Source of the DNA: Atherix ibis
Lineage: Eukaryota > Arthropoda > Insecta > Diptera > Athericidae
Length of the DNA: 64,000 nucleotides
Direction: 5' to 3'
Assembly (NCBI GenBank): GCA_958298945.1
Contig: OY282609.1
Span: 15,234,326 to 15,298,325, forward strand
The notes below the pieces were generated by a model. The model was given only the letters and a program-made list of their open reading frames with translations, was not told where the DNA came from and did not search any database. The first letter of the stretch is position 1; each line of letters starts with the position of its first letter. The position numbers were made by a program, and so were the translations under genes. Positions 1 to 12,600 of the stretch are shown here, one piece after another.

Positions 1-156
1 ACAATAAAACAAACCAAAAAAATAAATTTATATAGCAGTTGTATAATCTGAGCTCTGACATGGTGCCTCTCAGTTTCAATTTAATACATTTTCGAAAAGA
101 CAAGCCAGAAACACCATAAATCTTTGCATAGCATTTGTCATAGATTTTGGGTCTCT

Positions 157-459
157 TCAACAGAAAATAAAGACGACAACCGACTGATTGAAATCAATTT
201 TTTCCCCAAATCTTCTGAATAAAACATTATCGGAGCTTTGACGCACATAGTCAAGTGATTTTGGCGTGAGCTGTGGAGGAGCACAATGAGGAGTGCACAA
301 TTTATTGCTGGCGATAATCTTGAAGAGTTTCTGAAGACAATACTTCGGTTTGGATCTGATATTATTCAGTTGATATCTACTCCGCGTTTGACCAGGGTGG
401 GAAACTTTATCTAAGTGTATAAACCTACGGCTATACTCGTAGAGTGTGGGATCAACCAT
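157..459 (-). CDS. Unassigned 100-codon ORF, possible exon
   Basis: I do not recognise this protein. The frame stays open for 100 codons in a patch less AT-rich than its surroundings and reads as a mixed, polar, non-repetitive sequence with four cysteines and several basic residues, unlike the lysine/asparagine/phenylalanine-rich chance ORFs nearby. No signal peptide, membrane segment or known motif is visible. It could be an internal or terminal exon of a minus-strand gene extending beyond the window's left edge, or a piece of an unrecognised mobile element. No clear pair of splice sites was established. Confidence 0.2.
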   Translation of the reverse strand: MVDPTLYEYSRRFIHLDKVSHPGQTRSRYQLNNIRSKPKYCLQKLFKIIASNKLCTPHCAPPQLTPKSLDYVRQSSDNVLFRRFGEKIDFNQSVVVFIFC

Positions 460-3389
460 GCCAGTAGCTACACATCATCTGAATTTAATTTAACGTCGTG
501 TTTCATTTCTGCTAATTGAGTTTCAATTGTACGAACATTGAGGCAACTAGACTGTAACAAAAGTTCACTTTTTATGCGATATGTCTGAGATGTGGTCGCC
601 CTTAAACAACACATGCTGGGCAATACTATCCTGAACCCAAAGCCGAACGATTTATCTTTTGTTAGGGCTTTGAGAAAATGAGTTGTTTGTCATGGACGGG
701 TCAAGGAACACAAGTCAGAAACCGTGTGTTTTCTGTAGCTGTGAGATATGATCCTGTGAGGGGAAGCCAAGAGTTCGAATCGAAAATCGAATAACAAGAA
801 AAGGTTAAAAATAGAATCAGAAAAAAAACGTTCAATATTTTTCAATATAAATTGCTATGTCAATTCTTAACATGTTGGCTTTGCAATATTTCACACTCAC
901 ATCATAAAGGAATGCAACTGAAATGTTTCGAATTATTAGCCGTAATAAACTACAAACTAAATTATTGATTAAATTAATATCAGCGTATTTTTATATACTT
1001 TCAAACTTTCAATGGGAAATTTAATACTTCAACATATTTATTTTTCTCACCAAAAAAAAAACGCACACTTCTTGAGACTATAATCCTTACACACCTCCTT
1101 AAAGACGTCTTTATTAAAGCATTTCGATAAAAAAAAATTATGCTCAAAGGATATCAGATAGTTCAAACTTTCAGACTTTTTGCAAATAAATTATTATCCA
1201 TCAGCTGGTCAGGTCGGGGGTTCAAAGTTAAGCGAATCGAATTAGAATTAACGTCTTGACGGTATTTTCCGTTCCCGAAGTTTTGCTACTTATTTTTCAA
1301 TACTGTAAGGCATACAAAAGTATAATTGAACCACCTTGATAAAGGTAAGAACTAATAAACTTTTCTATGGCATTACTCCTGTCATTTGGCAACAAGAAAA
1401 AAATGTAGACAAACTAAAAGACGATCTTAACCTTAAGTAAAAAGCCGACACACCTTTGACTTTTCTGAATGATAAGAAATGAATCGATTTGGAATTTTAT
1501 TTATTTTGAAAATAGAAAGCGATGCGATTTAAGTGTATAATTGAAAGAGGACGATTGGAAATTCTTTTCATTTCCTTCCATTACAAACTGGTGTAAATAA
1601 TGAGCAAAACGATTTTAATATCTATTCATTGAGTAGAAATTTCATTTCCTTAAAACACGCCATCCCAAAATGGAGACTAGATAAATTAAGTGAATTGTTT
1701 GTGTGTGTGGGGGGTGAGGTGTCTCTTTCAATAGCTAATATTTAACAAAATCAATTGTTTGATTAAAAATTGATTTTCTCCAATTTGCCTGGAATTTTTT
1801 AGATGAAATTAATAGCAGGATGTATTTTTAAGGACTTCTTTTCCCCAACTTTTTTCAAAGTGAGTGGCAATTTTTGTAAGAGTTAATAATTAACAAAAAA
1901 AAATTGCCACAAAATTTGACTGGCGATTGAGAGAACATTTTTTTTTTTTATTATACAAATTAATAACAGAGTGTGTTGTATGTATATAAAAAGGATGGAA
2001 GTACCTAAACGGTTTTCAGTAAAATTTAGATTATTTTTAGTACACGAATTTATAGAAATTAAGTAATTAAAAATTAAGAGGTTTATAAGTAGTCAGAATA
2101 AAAAAATATCAAAATAAGTCCAATTTTTTTGTATGAGAGGAAAAAATTCATTTGATAACATCTCAATTTGATTGAAAAGCAAAATTTATTAAATTGGATT
2201 TTAGATGATTTGTGTGTGTGGAGGTGTTTTTCTTTCATTTTTTTAATACAATATAAAATGTGTGAAGAACAAATTTAATAGAAACACATAATGCCAATAC
2301 ATAAAAGTGTTAAAGTTTTATGAAACGATTCTAACAAAATAAACTTTTCAGTCATATTGTTTGTTGAAGTATAGAAATTTTCCCAATTTCGTTTTCTTCA
2401 AGTTGACACCGAAGAAACTTTTTTGATTTATGCTTTGGCACTTTTCATAAATTCATAGTTCATTTTCATGATTTACGGTGTTGTTGTTACAATGTTACAA
2501 TATTTCCAAATACATCGTCAAAGTAGTGTTTCCATTTTCCTTTTTCGCGTACCCTCTTACAAAAAGGGATACGTGTACTACCCTCCTATTATCTACTGTA
2601 ACTAAGCAAATGTTACGAGACGGTTTTTCTTGAATAGGCTGTCTCCTTTGAGAAAATTCCATTTATTAAGGGTACATTTTTATTGTACACGTCTATGTGC
2701 CTTAAGGATGGAAAACGATGTAAACTATTTATTCCCAAAATCCCACAAAAATATTTTCACGTATATACAAAGAAGAGAAATTCTCTTATTCTTGATAGAG
2801 TATCTCATTTAATATGCGATGGACGATTTTCAACTAAATCAAGCAATAATGAATCAAAATCGAATTTATTTACATAAAAACACTTCATTTGGTGATGTGC
2901 TATTTCTCTAATAGTACCAAATATGGATAAGAGAATATTTTTATTTTTGTTTTATTTTCCAATTGAGTACACAAAAATTCCTTTTACTTTTATATAGAAC
3001 ATTTAAGATAATAGACAAACTGATAAGCTATAAATTTATCAAAATAAAACTTGAATCAAAATAACGATAGTGAATATATAACAGTTTAAGGATGAATTTT
3101 ATTTTTCAATTAGGGAAATTGAAAATTGTTTTTCGAACAATTTGTAAGGAAATTGAAATTTTTTGCGGACTAAATTTGTTGTAAATGAGGAAATTAATAT
3201 TGTTGTTGTTTTGATTAATATTAGATAATTTATAATAAATTTTTTTTTGTTAGATAATATTTGTTATTTTTTTCTCAAGAATTTACAATAAAAAAAGGCT
3301 TTTGTTTTGATATTTTAACATGACTTAAAAACTTGCGCCAGAAAAGTAATGTGACTAATTTAATTTATTTTATATATGAAAGTACGGTA
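460..3389. other. AT-rich gene-free stretch
   Basis: I see no supportable gene here. The DNA is dominated by A/T runs and short chance ORFs. A GT-rich G run (about 1698-1716) and a similar GT run near 2211-2230 are the only compositional breaks. The ORFs near 2630-2880 overlap in two frames and show no family resemblance. Confidence 0.6.
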
Positions 3390-3513
3390 AAAATACTAGG
3401 CCCCAACCCTGTACAGAGAGGTGGAATGGCTGGTTTGACGATGATTGCAAGCGACCAACAGAACAAAATAATCATCTACGCGTAGAGAAATTTGAAGACC
3501 ATTGACGAGGATT

Positions 3514-3557
3514 CGCCTGGTGCCGTTGATAAATATAGAAATCAACGGCACCAGGCG
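3514..3557. repeat. Perfect 17-bp inverted repeat with 10-nt loop
   Basis: Bases 3514-3530 are the exact reverse complement of 3541-3557, separated by 10 A/T-rich bases. The arms are GC-rich, in contrast to the surroundings, and would form a stable stem-loop in DNA or RNA. It lies inside retrotransposon copy A, between the linker block and the next conserved block, where the related copy at 30.7 kb shows no such hairpin, so it arose in or inserted into this copy. Confidence 0.9.
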
Positions 3558-3843
3558 CGATAATTTTACCCAGCTGTGCGCAGGATGAGGATTTACACCA
3601 CGATTCCCATCATATCGTAACAGAGGGCGATCTGATTTGGGTATATTGAGGAAATGGGTGAAACATTTTGATGAACTCCTAAGCACTTACTAAGTTAGAA
3701 CACGGATTGGTGCTCCGGCAGATGAAACAAGACAGGCTGACCGCACCAAGTATCGAGGAAACGATAAAAGCTTCGACTGAAGAACCACAAGTCGTTCGGT
3801 TTCGACAGGATTACCAACAAATTGGTTCAGTATGGAGGCGATA

Positions 3844-3948
3844 TATCTTAATAGACTGGAAAGCCCCAGGAGAAATTACCGAGTGTAACAATTATAGAGT
3901 ACCATCGATAACATATTTTCCGCTATCTTAATAGACTGGAAAGCCCCA
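3844..3948. repeat. 25-bp direct duplication, 80-bp period
   Basis: The 25 bases at 3844-3868 recur exactly at 3924-3948. By comparison with the related copy near 31.17 kb, the second occurrence sits where the element should have it and the first is the extra copy. A templated insertion or local repair event is a reasonable reading. Confidence 0.8.
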
Positions 3949-4800
3949 TTCCCCCGAAAAGTTATTGACCCATATCAGAAAGGCTTCACTGCAGAGAAAT
4001 CAGCAACAGATCAGACCCCTTTTAATGCGCTCTCTCAAACCTGGCGCCAGAAAAAAGGGATTCGTAGCATGGAGGACTACCATCCCCACTAAGTCTACCC
4101 AGCTTAAAAACTGAAGCATTTGCCAACGACATCGATATTATGTGTCGACCAAAAAGAGGTATACGAGAGACTTTAATCCAGATTTAGTCGACGGTGAAAA
4201 ATCCTCGGCAGCGCGTAAATGAAGGAAAAATAAAGTACATAGTGGCAGCGTCGGCATCACGGATATTTATAAAAAATAATCGTCAACATTGATGAAGAAA
4301 TTAGTCTACATAGCCTACTTCAGTCAGTCTAAATTATTTCGCTCAAAAATTCTGACCATAATGTCAAAGCTACTGCTTTACAAGACATTAATCAAAATGT
4401 ATGGTTTGAAAACATGAGTTCTCAGCAAAATCATTCCGAACTCTTGTCTGCTTCTGAATAAAAGATTCTTTGAAGAATTTTTAGTCCTTTACATGGGGAT
4501 GAATGATTTAACGACGATATCTTGAGGAGTTACTATGACCGCCCGGTTGTGTATAAAATTAAACTCAATAGGCTGCGCTAGGGATGGACACTTAATCCAT
4601 GTGGATGTGGAATATCCTACCCCGGATTTATGATCCCAGAAAACGAGGCAGATTCTGCCTTCAGTGGAGGACGCCTCAAACATGCTGAATATTTCTCAAA
4701 CTGAAAGACCGCGCTGCGAAACCGGGATGTCCGAAGTTCTTTGATTCAGCAGGCCTAGACCAGACTACCTGTTGTAGGTCCGTTGATGACGATGAAAATT

Positions 4801-6939
4801 ATTCCCTTCAAAAAAATTTCTTGAATACCTCTGCATCAATATCAAGAAAACTTCCTTTTCAAATGTTTTATAATGTTAATCGACGTTCTAGCCTCATGAG
4901 AGCCCTTCCTACTCACTCGCTCCACGTATTCATCAGTTTTTGATGTTGAAGGGCTCCTTGAGCGACTTTCGGTCTTCCACTGCTTATTTGCCTACCAAAA
5001 AGAACTAAAGTTTAAGTTATGCGGAGGCAAAGCCCGCAGTGTTACCAGATAGCTCTCAGTAGTTATTTATCAAATATAGTATGAATATCTGACATCAATG
5101 CTTTCTTTGATATAATGTAAAAATATCTCATTTTGCATATTTAAAAAAATTGGTATCATAGAATTGGTTATAAAATTCTATTCATAATCAATTTTTGCGG
5201 TTAGCGCAATTTTATGAATTTGACCATTTAAGACTGTAAAGCAAATGCCGTCAACTATGATACTCTGATAGTCGAAACAAAAATTCACATGAGGTTCTAG
5301 TCCATTATCCAAAAATAAGTCCATTTGAAAAAATTCCATTATCCAAAAATAAGTATTTAAGCAAATAATTTATCCCCTCTATAATAGTTTTTTGATTTTT
5401 TCGAATATTTAATAACAATTCGAAACAATTGAGGGAAGATAATTTTCGTTAAATTCTCATTAAGATGTTATCGTAATTTTCAGCTTTCAACTTTATGAAG
5501 ATGTTTATTGTTAAACAAAGTTCTAGACCCCATTAGTTCCCTGCCACTTTTCAATCCCTAGTGTTTCTGCAATTACTTGATTTTTTAGTATCTTCGAAAT
5601 CAATGAAAAGAAAACATAAAAAGCCTATTTTATACTTAATTGGATCATAATTCTTGATTGTTTGCAGTATTTATTATTTATCGTAGGAAATTTCAAATCA
5701 ATAAATTTGATAATTTTATTATTTCCGATATTGGAATAATGCCCATTCATAATTCTTAATAATATAAGCAATGAATATGAATGTGTGTTTATAAAATTAT
5801 TCAATCATCGCTCGTTTCAGTTTTTCTTTCATTTTTTCTTCGTTGAAATGCTATTAAATTTTAATTTTTGTCCAATTTTTATGTACAGAGAGAATGATAG
5901 TATAGACCTTTCTATAAGAGAGTTGATTGATTTAAAAATTCATTATAAATTATTTTTGCCAGAAAAATGTGCCAGTATAAAAATGTAAAGTCGTCCCCAA
6001 ATCAATATTTCCCATTTATTTCCATCTTACACGTACACTTATGGTCATATTCTTGTATTAAAAACATATAAGAAAAATGGATTTTCTTCGAAAATAAATT
6101 GTTGATTTAAAAAACACTTAAACATTTGAATTTACTCAGTCGAACTGACTGACTCAGAGAGGACTGCATAAGTCTTCTTTATGTATTTTGGGGGTCGTTA
6201 AAAATTTTCCAAGGAAGAATATTTCTACAGGAACAGAAGCGAATAATATTCTTGAATAAATATTGAGGTTATTGATTCGTTTGAATATTTATCATAGCCT
6301 CAAGCGGTTAAATACATCCATACCCATCCGTGGTGAAGTACGGGTATCACAAGAACTTTTTATGATTTATTTAAGATACTTCCGTCCATTTTATTCCATC
6401 ATTCATCAAATATTTTCTTACATAAACAATCGTAAATTTTATGGAATGTCGATTGTTTTATAAATGTTTTCTTATATCAAAAACATCACGTTCTTCTGCT
6501 ATGAGAAATAATTTCCTTTTTCAATTATTAATTATGAAAAAAAATATCTTGCACTTGAAAGAATTCATTAAAAAGACAATATTGCAATTAAATGTAACGC
6601 AATCTCAAGGTTCCTATTTTGATTCTATATAATTGCACATAATTTTTGAATGGAACTTTTTTCAAGTGTAAATGAAAGTTATTGAAAATTTAAAGAGAAA
6701 TTTGTTCAAATATTCTCAAAGGTTTCTTATTAACTTTTCTTATTTTTTAAATTTGACATTCATTAAGAGTTATTCAATTTATGGTTCAGAAAATACAGTC
6801 CTGTTATTTAAAAGCCCTCAAATAAATGTGATATTTGCTGTAAAATGAGGTTAAGAATAAGGTGCCTTAATACATTATGGATCCACTTTTCATAAAATAT
6901 GTAGAAAATACGCTGATTGAGTGCTGCAGTAAAACGCTT
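4801..6939. other. AT-rich gene-free stretch
   Basis: No gene is supportable. A 20-bp segment at 5301-5320 is repeated at 5335-5354 (34-bp period). The ORFs at 5785-5988 and 6263-6632 are low-complexity or overlapping and match nothing I know. Confidence 0.55.
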
Positions 6940-7045
6940 CAGATGCTCACTTTCCGAACAAAATTTACTTCAGCGCTGAGACGTACTTCTTGCTCGGTAG
7001 ATACGATATGAGGGCAAAATTATAAGTAATTGGCTTATGCAAAGA
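6940..7045 (+). pseudogene. Possible Tc1/mariner-type transposase scrap
   Basis: A short frame here can be read as 'IYFSAETYFLLGRY', resembling the block around the first catalytic region of the DDxD transposase family seen elsewhere in the window (S-x-E/K-A-H/Y-F, then LGGYV). It is under 110 bp, lacks flanking landmarks and may be coincidence. Confidence 0.25.
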
Positions 7046-7324
7046 TGTAGCTGATATCAGCAGAACAATAATTTTGTTATTATTTCGCTTTCTATAAAAA
7101 GATATCATACTAAATATTATTAACATCTGCTAATTAGTTTAATTTTGACAGCCATTAACAGAATACTCAGTTTGTGTTTTTTATTAATATGGAAAAAAAT
7201 AATTTTGTGTGTAAAAAATACACTATATTTTGAGTAGAAAGACAATGTCTAAAACAAAAACCAAGCTTAAAAAATATAATATATAATATAAAAATATATT
7301 TAAACAATATCATGAAAACATCTG

Positions 7325-8012
7325 AAAAAAGATGTAGCCAATATCTTACATGAAATTTTGGGTATAAGAAAGCTATCGGAGAGTTGGCTGCCGCGTTTAC
7401 TAAACACCAGACTAAAAACGTGCTCGTGTAACAATTTCATCGGAGTGTTTGGACATTTTTAAACGTAATCCAATTGATTTTTTGATTCAATTCATAACTG
7501 CTGATCAAACATGAATTCACCATTACATGCCAGATATCAAAGTTCAGTCAAATAAAGGACTTCTACTATCTAACGTGCACCAAAGAAAGCAAAAGTCGTT
7601 CTATCAGCAGGAAAGTTTATGTCTAATATATTCTGGTTAAAACATGGTATAGTTTTCATCAATTATTATTAAAAAGATAAAAACGAGTGGGCTAATGAAA
7701 TCAAGATAAAGTAACTGCATTTGACGAAGAAAAACCTGAAGGCAATGCTCGCATCCACACTAGTATCAGTACCATGGCTAAATTCCATGAGTAAGGATAC
7801 AAATTGCTTTCATGGCTACCATATTAGCCAGATTTAGCAGCAAGTAATTATTTCCTAATTCCGAATATGAAAAAATGGTTCGGCGAAATAATATTTGATT
7901 CACAATGGTTCGGAAATGCCTATTTTGATAGTTTAGAGAAATCGTATTTTTTAGATCACATACAAATGATAGCCAAATATTAGACTTAGTCTATCGAGCT
8001 AAAAATATACTA
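7325..8012 (+). mobile_element. Mariner fossil, irritans-like
   Basis: Scattered frames reproduce a mariner transposase in the right order: 'VANILHEILGIRKLS' followed by W-L-P-R-L (WVPREL equivalent) near 7335-7400; the 'ADQTWIHHYMP' block around the first catalytic aspartate near 7495-7530; 'APKKAKVVLSAGKFMSNIFW' near 7567-7628; and the C-terminal 'PDLAASNYFLIPNMKKWFG' near 7830-7885. The second catalytic block is degraded to 'NARIHT'. The N-terminal helix-turn-helix region and the left terminal repeat are not recognisable, and at least four frame changes are needed, so this is an old dead copy. It differs from the Himar1-like copy at 31.7 kb in its 'FPNMKKW' signature, so it belongs to another lineage. 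Confidence 0.75.
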
Positions 8013-8371
8013 TGTGGAAAAATAAAATGAATTTTACAAACAAAAATATTTATTTCTTGTTCAGGCCAATTATTAATCACACAGTCCTCATTAGAAGCAT
8101 AATTACAGTATATGGGGTAGTATACTGTAAGTTTGCTCATTACGAAGAACATTTAGAAGTGACTGTGGAGAGGTCATTGTATTCGCGAAAATTGACTGTC
8201 AAATAGGCCTTTATGTCTTAAGGAGTCATTAATACGTATTTCTTTAAACCACCCATCATTGACCCTATGGCCGCAAGATAACCGATTTTTTTGGCTTGAA
8301 GTTGCACATTTCAATCTGGATTTTATATGAATTTCTGCAGATTTTTTGAAAACTGTTACAAAGGTAAAATG

Positions 8372-9657
8372 TTGACTGTATAAGCTTAAATCCGCTGTTT
8401 TTTTTTTGGTCAAAAAAATACATGTTTTTTTTCTTCATAGAAAGCAAAAACAAATTAATTCAAATTACTTGCCCTCACTAACTACACATTTTCCCCATAT
8501 CGCGGGCAATTTGTGGATACCACGCCAAAAAAATTCATTCTCTTTCGGGGCAAACCACTCATCAAGCCATTTTCGGACGTCTTCGTAAGAATCGAAATGC
8601 TGCTCAACGAGCGCGTGGCCCATCAACGAAAACAGGTGGTAGTCGAAAGGGACCAGTTTTGGTGAATAAGCGGGGTGGGGTAACACCTCCCAGTTGAGTG
8701 CCTCCAAGTAGTTTCGGACCATTTTTGACGTGTGCGATGGTGCGTTATCGTGGAGAAAAATCAGCTTGTCATGTCGTTGTTGATAATCCGTCCTTTTTTA
8801 ATGCAGAGCACGGTGCAATTTGATCAGTTGTTGGTGGTAGCGGTGAGCATTGATAGTTTCACCAGGTTTCAATATCTCATAGTAGACCCTGCTGATCCCA
8901 CCAAACGCACAGCATCATCTTCCGTCCGAAGCTATTTGGTCTTGGGGAAGATTCTGATGGTTGGCCGGGATCAACCCACGATTTCTTGCGTTTAGGATTC
9001 TCGAAATATATCCACTTTTCATCGCCTATCACAATCCGATGCAGGAACGACTTTCTTTTTTGTCTGGGGAGCAAAATTTTGCATGTGTTTTGGCGTCGCT
9101 CCATGTGTCTATCGTTCAATTCATGGGCACCCATTTTACAATCTTTTCAATCCTCCCCATGGCACGCATACCCATGAAAATGGCCGGTTGTGTAACACCC
9201 AATTGCTCCGCGAGCATTTTTTGCGATTGGGTATCGTCTTCGTCCAAAAGAGCCAGCAATTGATGGTCCTCAAACTTCCTAGGTCGATTTTCAACGCTTT
9301 TTGTCCCACAAGCCAAAATTACCGTTTTTGAGCCGACAACACCAATCTTGGCACGTTGTTTCCGATAAAGCACAGTCACCATAGGCCTCCATAAGCATTC
9401 GATGCGAATCGGCAATCGATTTCTTCAAATTGAAGCAGAAAAGCAGAGCTTCCCGCATATGCTCTTTTTCTGGCACAAAACTAGACATGATTACCAAAGG
9501 AAAAATGTATTTGGTTGTACAAAATTGCTGACAATGTGCACTGATTAATGTTGACAGATGTCAAACTCATAAAAAAAGTATGGCGTGCCCATAGTAGCTT
9601 AATACGCTCACTCACGCCATCTATGACCAAACAGCGGATTTAAACTTGTACACCTGG
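8372..9657 (-). mobile_element. Mariner element, mauritiana (Mos1-like) type, decayed
   Basis: The right terminal repeat is clear: bases 9633-9657 end in CACCTGG next to a TA dinucleotide. The left end begins near 8372 and matches only from about 8379 (TATAAGCTTAAATCCGCT), its outermost bases having diverged. The length of about 1,286 bp is standard for mariner. Between the ends lies a minus-strand transposase closely resembling Drosophila Mos1. The same terminal repeats bound the element at 50,084-51,338, so both belong to one family. Confidence 0.9.
8465..9488 (-). pseudogene. Mos1-like mariner transposase pseudogene
   Basis: It encoded a DD34D cut-and-paste transposase that binds the element's terminal repeats and inserts at TA. 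Translation starts at 9488 (MSSFVPEKEH). The helix-turn-helix region runs to about 9290, where a frameshift moves to another frame ('ENRPRKFEDHQLLALLDEDD'). A second shift occurs near 9120 at the WVP-HELN linker. The first catalytic block, 'GDEKWIYFENPKRKKSWVDP', is present, and further shifts follow around 8870. The second block (HDNAPSH, near 8735) and the third (FDYHLF) retain their aspartates, though 'SPDLAPS' has become 'SPKLVPF'. A stop at 8465-8467 falls three codons short of the expected end. Multiple frameshifts make it inactive. Confidence 0.88.
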
Positions 9658-9659
9658 TA

Positions 9660-12600
9660 GACATATAATATTTTTTTTAATTTCTTTTTTTTTCAGTGAT
9701 TATTTTAGTCATAAAATGGAATTTTTTATTAATTTCCCTGTATTTAAAATATTGATTTGAAATTTTTTATTATGTCTGCGTTAGAAAATAATATGAAAGG
9801 TTTCTTAAATTATTTTCCGATTAGCATTTATAAAATAATATTTTTATAATTTTAATATTTGAATTTAATATGAAAAGCTTATATATCATAAATATGAAAA
9901 AAAAAGAAAAAAAATACAAAATCTTAGAATATATTTTCCACAATCCCAAAAAAAAAAACAATAAATATTCACTCGAAAAGTATAATAAAAACGCAGATGA
10001 AATGCAATCAACTTATTCCTTTTTGCATCACCTCACGAATATTGTGTACATACATAATAACCACTGGAAATGCAATTGATAGCAGGTATCTTCGCTTAAA
10101 ATAATTTCTGGTGAGAATGATTTCAAGAAATGAAGAAACAACTTTTATAAGTGCACATTCATTCCAGATAAAAATATAAATGCATTATTCCGTTAGTCGG
10201 GAATAAAACAAAAAATTAACAATATTGTCACACGGAAAAATATTTTCTGATTTCTAATAGAATGTATCTTAAATGTACATCTGCTCTTGAAAAATGTGGA
10301 AATATATATTAAACCTTTTATATTAAACGTGGTTGCTTTTTAATTGTTCGTAGTCAGCATTAAAACTTCGAAGAGTCAACATGGGAAACAGTCGATTTAA
10401 CCTCAATATTTCGAACTATTTTTACATTGAATACTTGACATAGGAAGAAAAATCACAGCAATTACATACAGATATGATTTTTGGTACACCCCCTACCCTA
10501 ACCCCCCATTACGTGATCCATTTTGTGAAAGAAGGAAATCCGCCACAAATTATTTGGTGTTCATGAATCAACGACTGTCTCCAAGGATATACAGAAGAAA
10601 TCATAGATTTGGTCATTATAGTAGTTTTTGTTGTTGTTTTTTTCCCTTACTTAAACCTCATATTTTATACAGAGTATCAAGGGAAAATGAACACCCATAA
10701 ATTACTAAATCCGAAAATACATCTATTTGGAGTAAGAACAGAAATCCTGCGAATTAATCGGTAACGCAAAAAAGACTAAAATGCGGATTTTTGAAAGATT
10801 TCCAATATCAAAAATTTATACAAAATTGTCATTTGCCTCACAACATGGTGTCGTTTGTTTATTTTTCTATTTTATTTTTCGCATACTCCTACACTTCTTT
10901 AATGGGCCCAAAAGGCTGTTGGCTAATGTAAAATTTATGTTATTCGTGTATCGATTACATATCTTATTAAGCTACCCCATCGAATACACTTGCCAATTCC
11001 AATTTATCATTCTGATAAATCTAATTACCCAATTTCTAATCGTTAAGCGAGTAATTCCTCTCTGTCGTTGATAAAAATTGACTTTTGATTATGCATAAAA
11101 TTCATCCTCAACATGGTCTAATCAAATTGGATTGGCTTCGTTAATCAAATAAAATTCTTTTCTATTAAGGCTGTACATATTTTAAGATAGAGAATTTTCC
11201 CAAAGTTAATTTAACAAAATTTTTGTAAATTTATTTTGACGTCAGAGCAATTTTTTGCCAAATGACGCAAGAATATATTTTCAAAAAATTAAGAGCAACT
11301 GAAAATTATAATTCTGCTGATATGTGATGGAATTTTTTTTTTCAAATATAAATACGATCTTAAAAATAATATAAATGTCGTTAACTGAAATGAATTTCAT
11401 TTGTGACATAAAAAATAGGATAACAAATTTCAAGGAGAAAATGTTTTATCATATTTTTCTTGGAAGCTTTTAAATATTGATTTATGTTAAATAAGCAGGC
11501 AACAATTTTATTTTTCTGAATACAATAAAAAGGATAAAATTTCCTATTCGAAAGTGGATTGATCCTTTTCTGAAGTTCTCCAAATAATATACTCACTCAT
11601 ACATTGTGATTTTCCCAGTAAATATTTTGTTGAATATATTCAAATAAAACCTTGTATTGTATTTTACGTTTTTGGTTTCTTTTTTTTCGTTTATTCAGAA
11701 TTGCTCTTATTATTAAAAAAAAATGTTTTTGATTGTTGATTAAATCATACGATAATGGTTGTTTATTTCCATTAAAAATTCAAATATTTGAACACAGATT
11801 TGACTATATGAATAATAATAAGAATTCGAAAGGATTCTCATATAAACTAAATACAAGTGTAGAAGAAATTGATCCTTATTTCAATATAATCTGCATACAT
11901 TTTCATAAACAAAGTGATGGTAGAATGATAGAATCCTAGAGAAACAGAAAAATGTATGTTGGATAGAGGAAAAAAAACCTTCAATGACGAAGACCAAACA
12001 GACGAATATATCACACTTAATATTCTTGACATTTGCAATTTTCAATCCTATTAAGAGATCATGTTAAAATCATCAACGCGATTTATTTCCATTTTGTCGG
12101 TGTACCATCATAGCACTATGGCGGTAAAATAATATACACGCAGTGCAAAAACATGAATATTCAGAAAAATTGCACAATATATTCAAGGCAGACATGTAAA
12201 TCCTCAGTAAATTTTCATGCAACCTTTTCACGGCTCACATACATGAGAGGCTGATGAAGATACAGGCTGAGACTATAAGGATTCGTGGTATTTTACAATA
12301 TATTCGAAAGGAGCAATTTTGGAAAATTTAAACATGCAACACACAGAATGTAAACATTTTAAATATTTTAAGAGTGTCAGATAGTGGAAAATAATGTCAA
12401 CAATTACGTTTGAATTGTTTTTCACAAACTTTGTTGTTGAAGAGAGGGGTGGGGTGGGGAGGGGTTCGGAAGGTTAAATCTGGTGTGGTTTTCCAGCAAG
12501 AATAAAAAATCTCAAAATGATGGTAGTCGAAAATACTCGGTCTAATCAAAAAGTGTATGATAAGATTTTCTTGGAATTTTATTTAAGATGCTTTTAAGAT

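Larger units (their letters stand above)
3390..4800 (+). mobile_element. Non-LTR retrotransposon fossil (copy A)
   Basis: Conceptual translation in shifting frames gives landmarks of an APE-type non-LTR polyprotein. Near 3396-3470 is the basic linker beginning with a 'NGWFDDDCKR' block. Near 3600-3700 is a 'KWVKHFDELL' block. Near 3860-3970 is the RT-1 neighbourhood ('CNNYR'). At about 4115-4130 the catalytic YADD box has decayed to an 'AFANDIDIM' reading. The same landmarks in the same order occur at 30.2-32.9 kb, so both are copies of one family. Many stops and frameshifts show it is long dead. The clade (RTE-like versus another APE-type clade) is uncertain. Confidence 0.65.

Noticed and set aside
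721..800. GTTCGAATC (tRNA B-box-like) near 773 with TAGCTGTGAG upstream at 736
   Set aside because: The spacing is too short for a tRNA, and no acceptor or anticodon stem can be folded.
10489..10507. C-rich stretch that on the minus strand resembles telomeric GGGTTAGGG
   Set aside because: Single short occurrence, only three separate G runs, and flies of this kind generally lack TTAGGG telomeres.
10781..11071. 96-codon ORF
   Set aside because: Phe/Leu/Ile-rich chance frame in AT-rich DNA without a motif or splice context.
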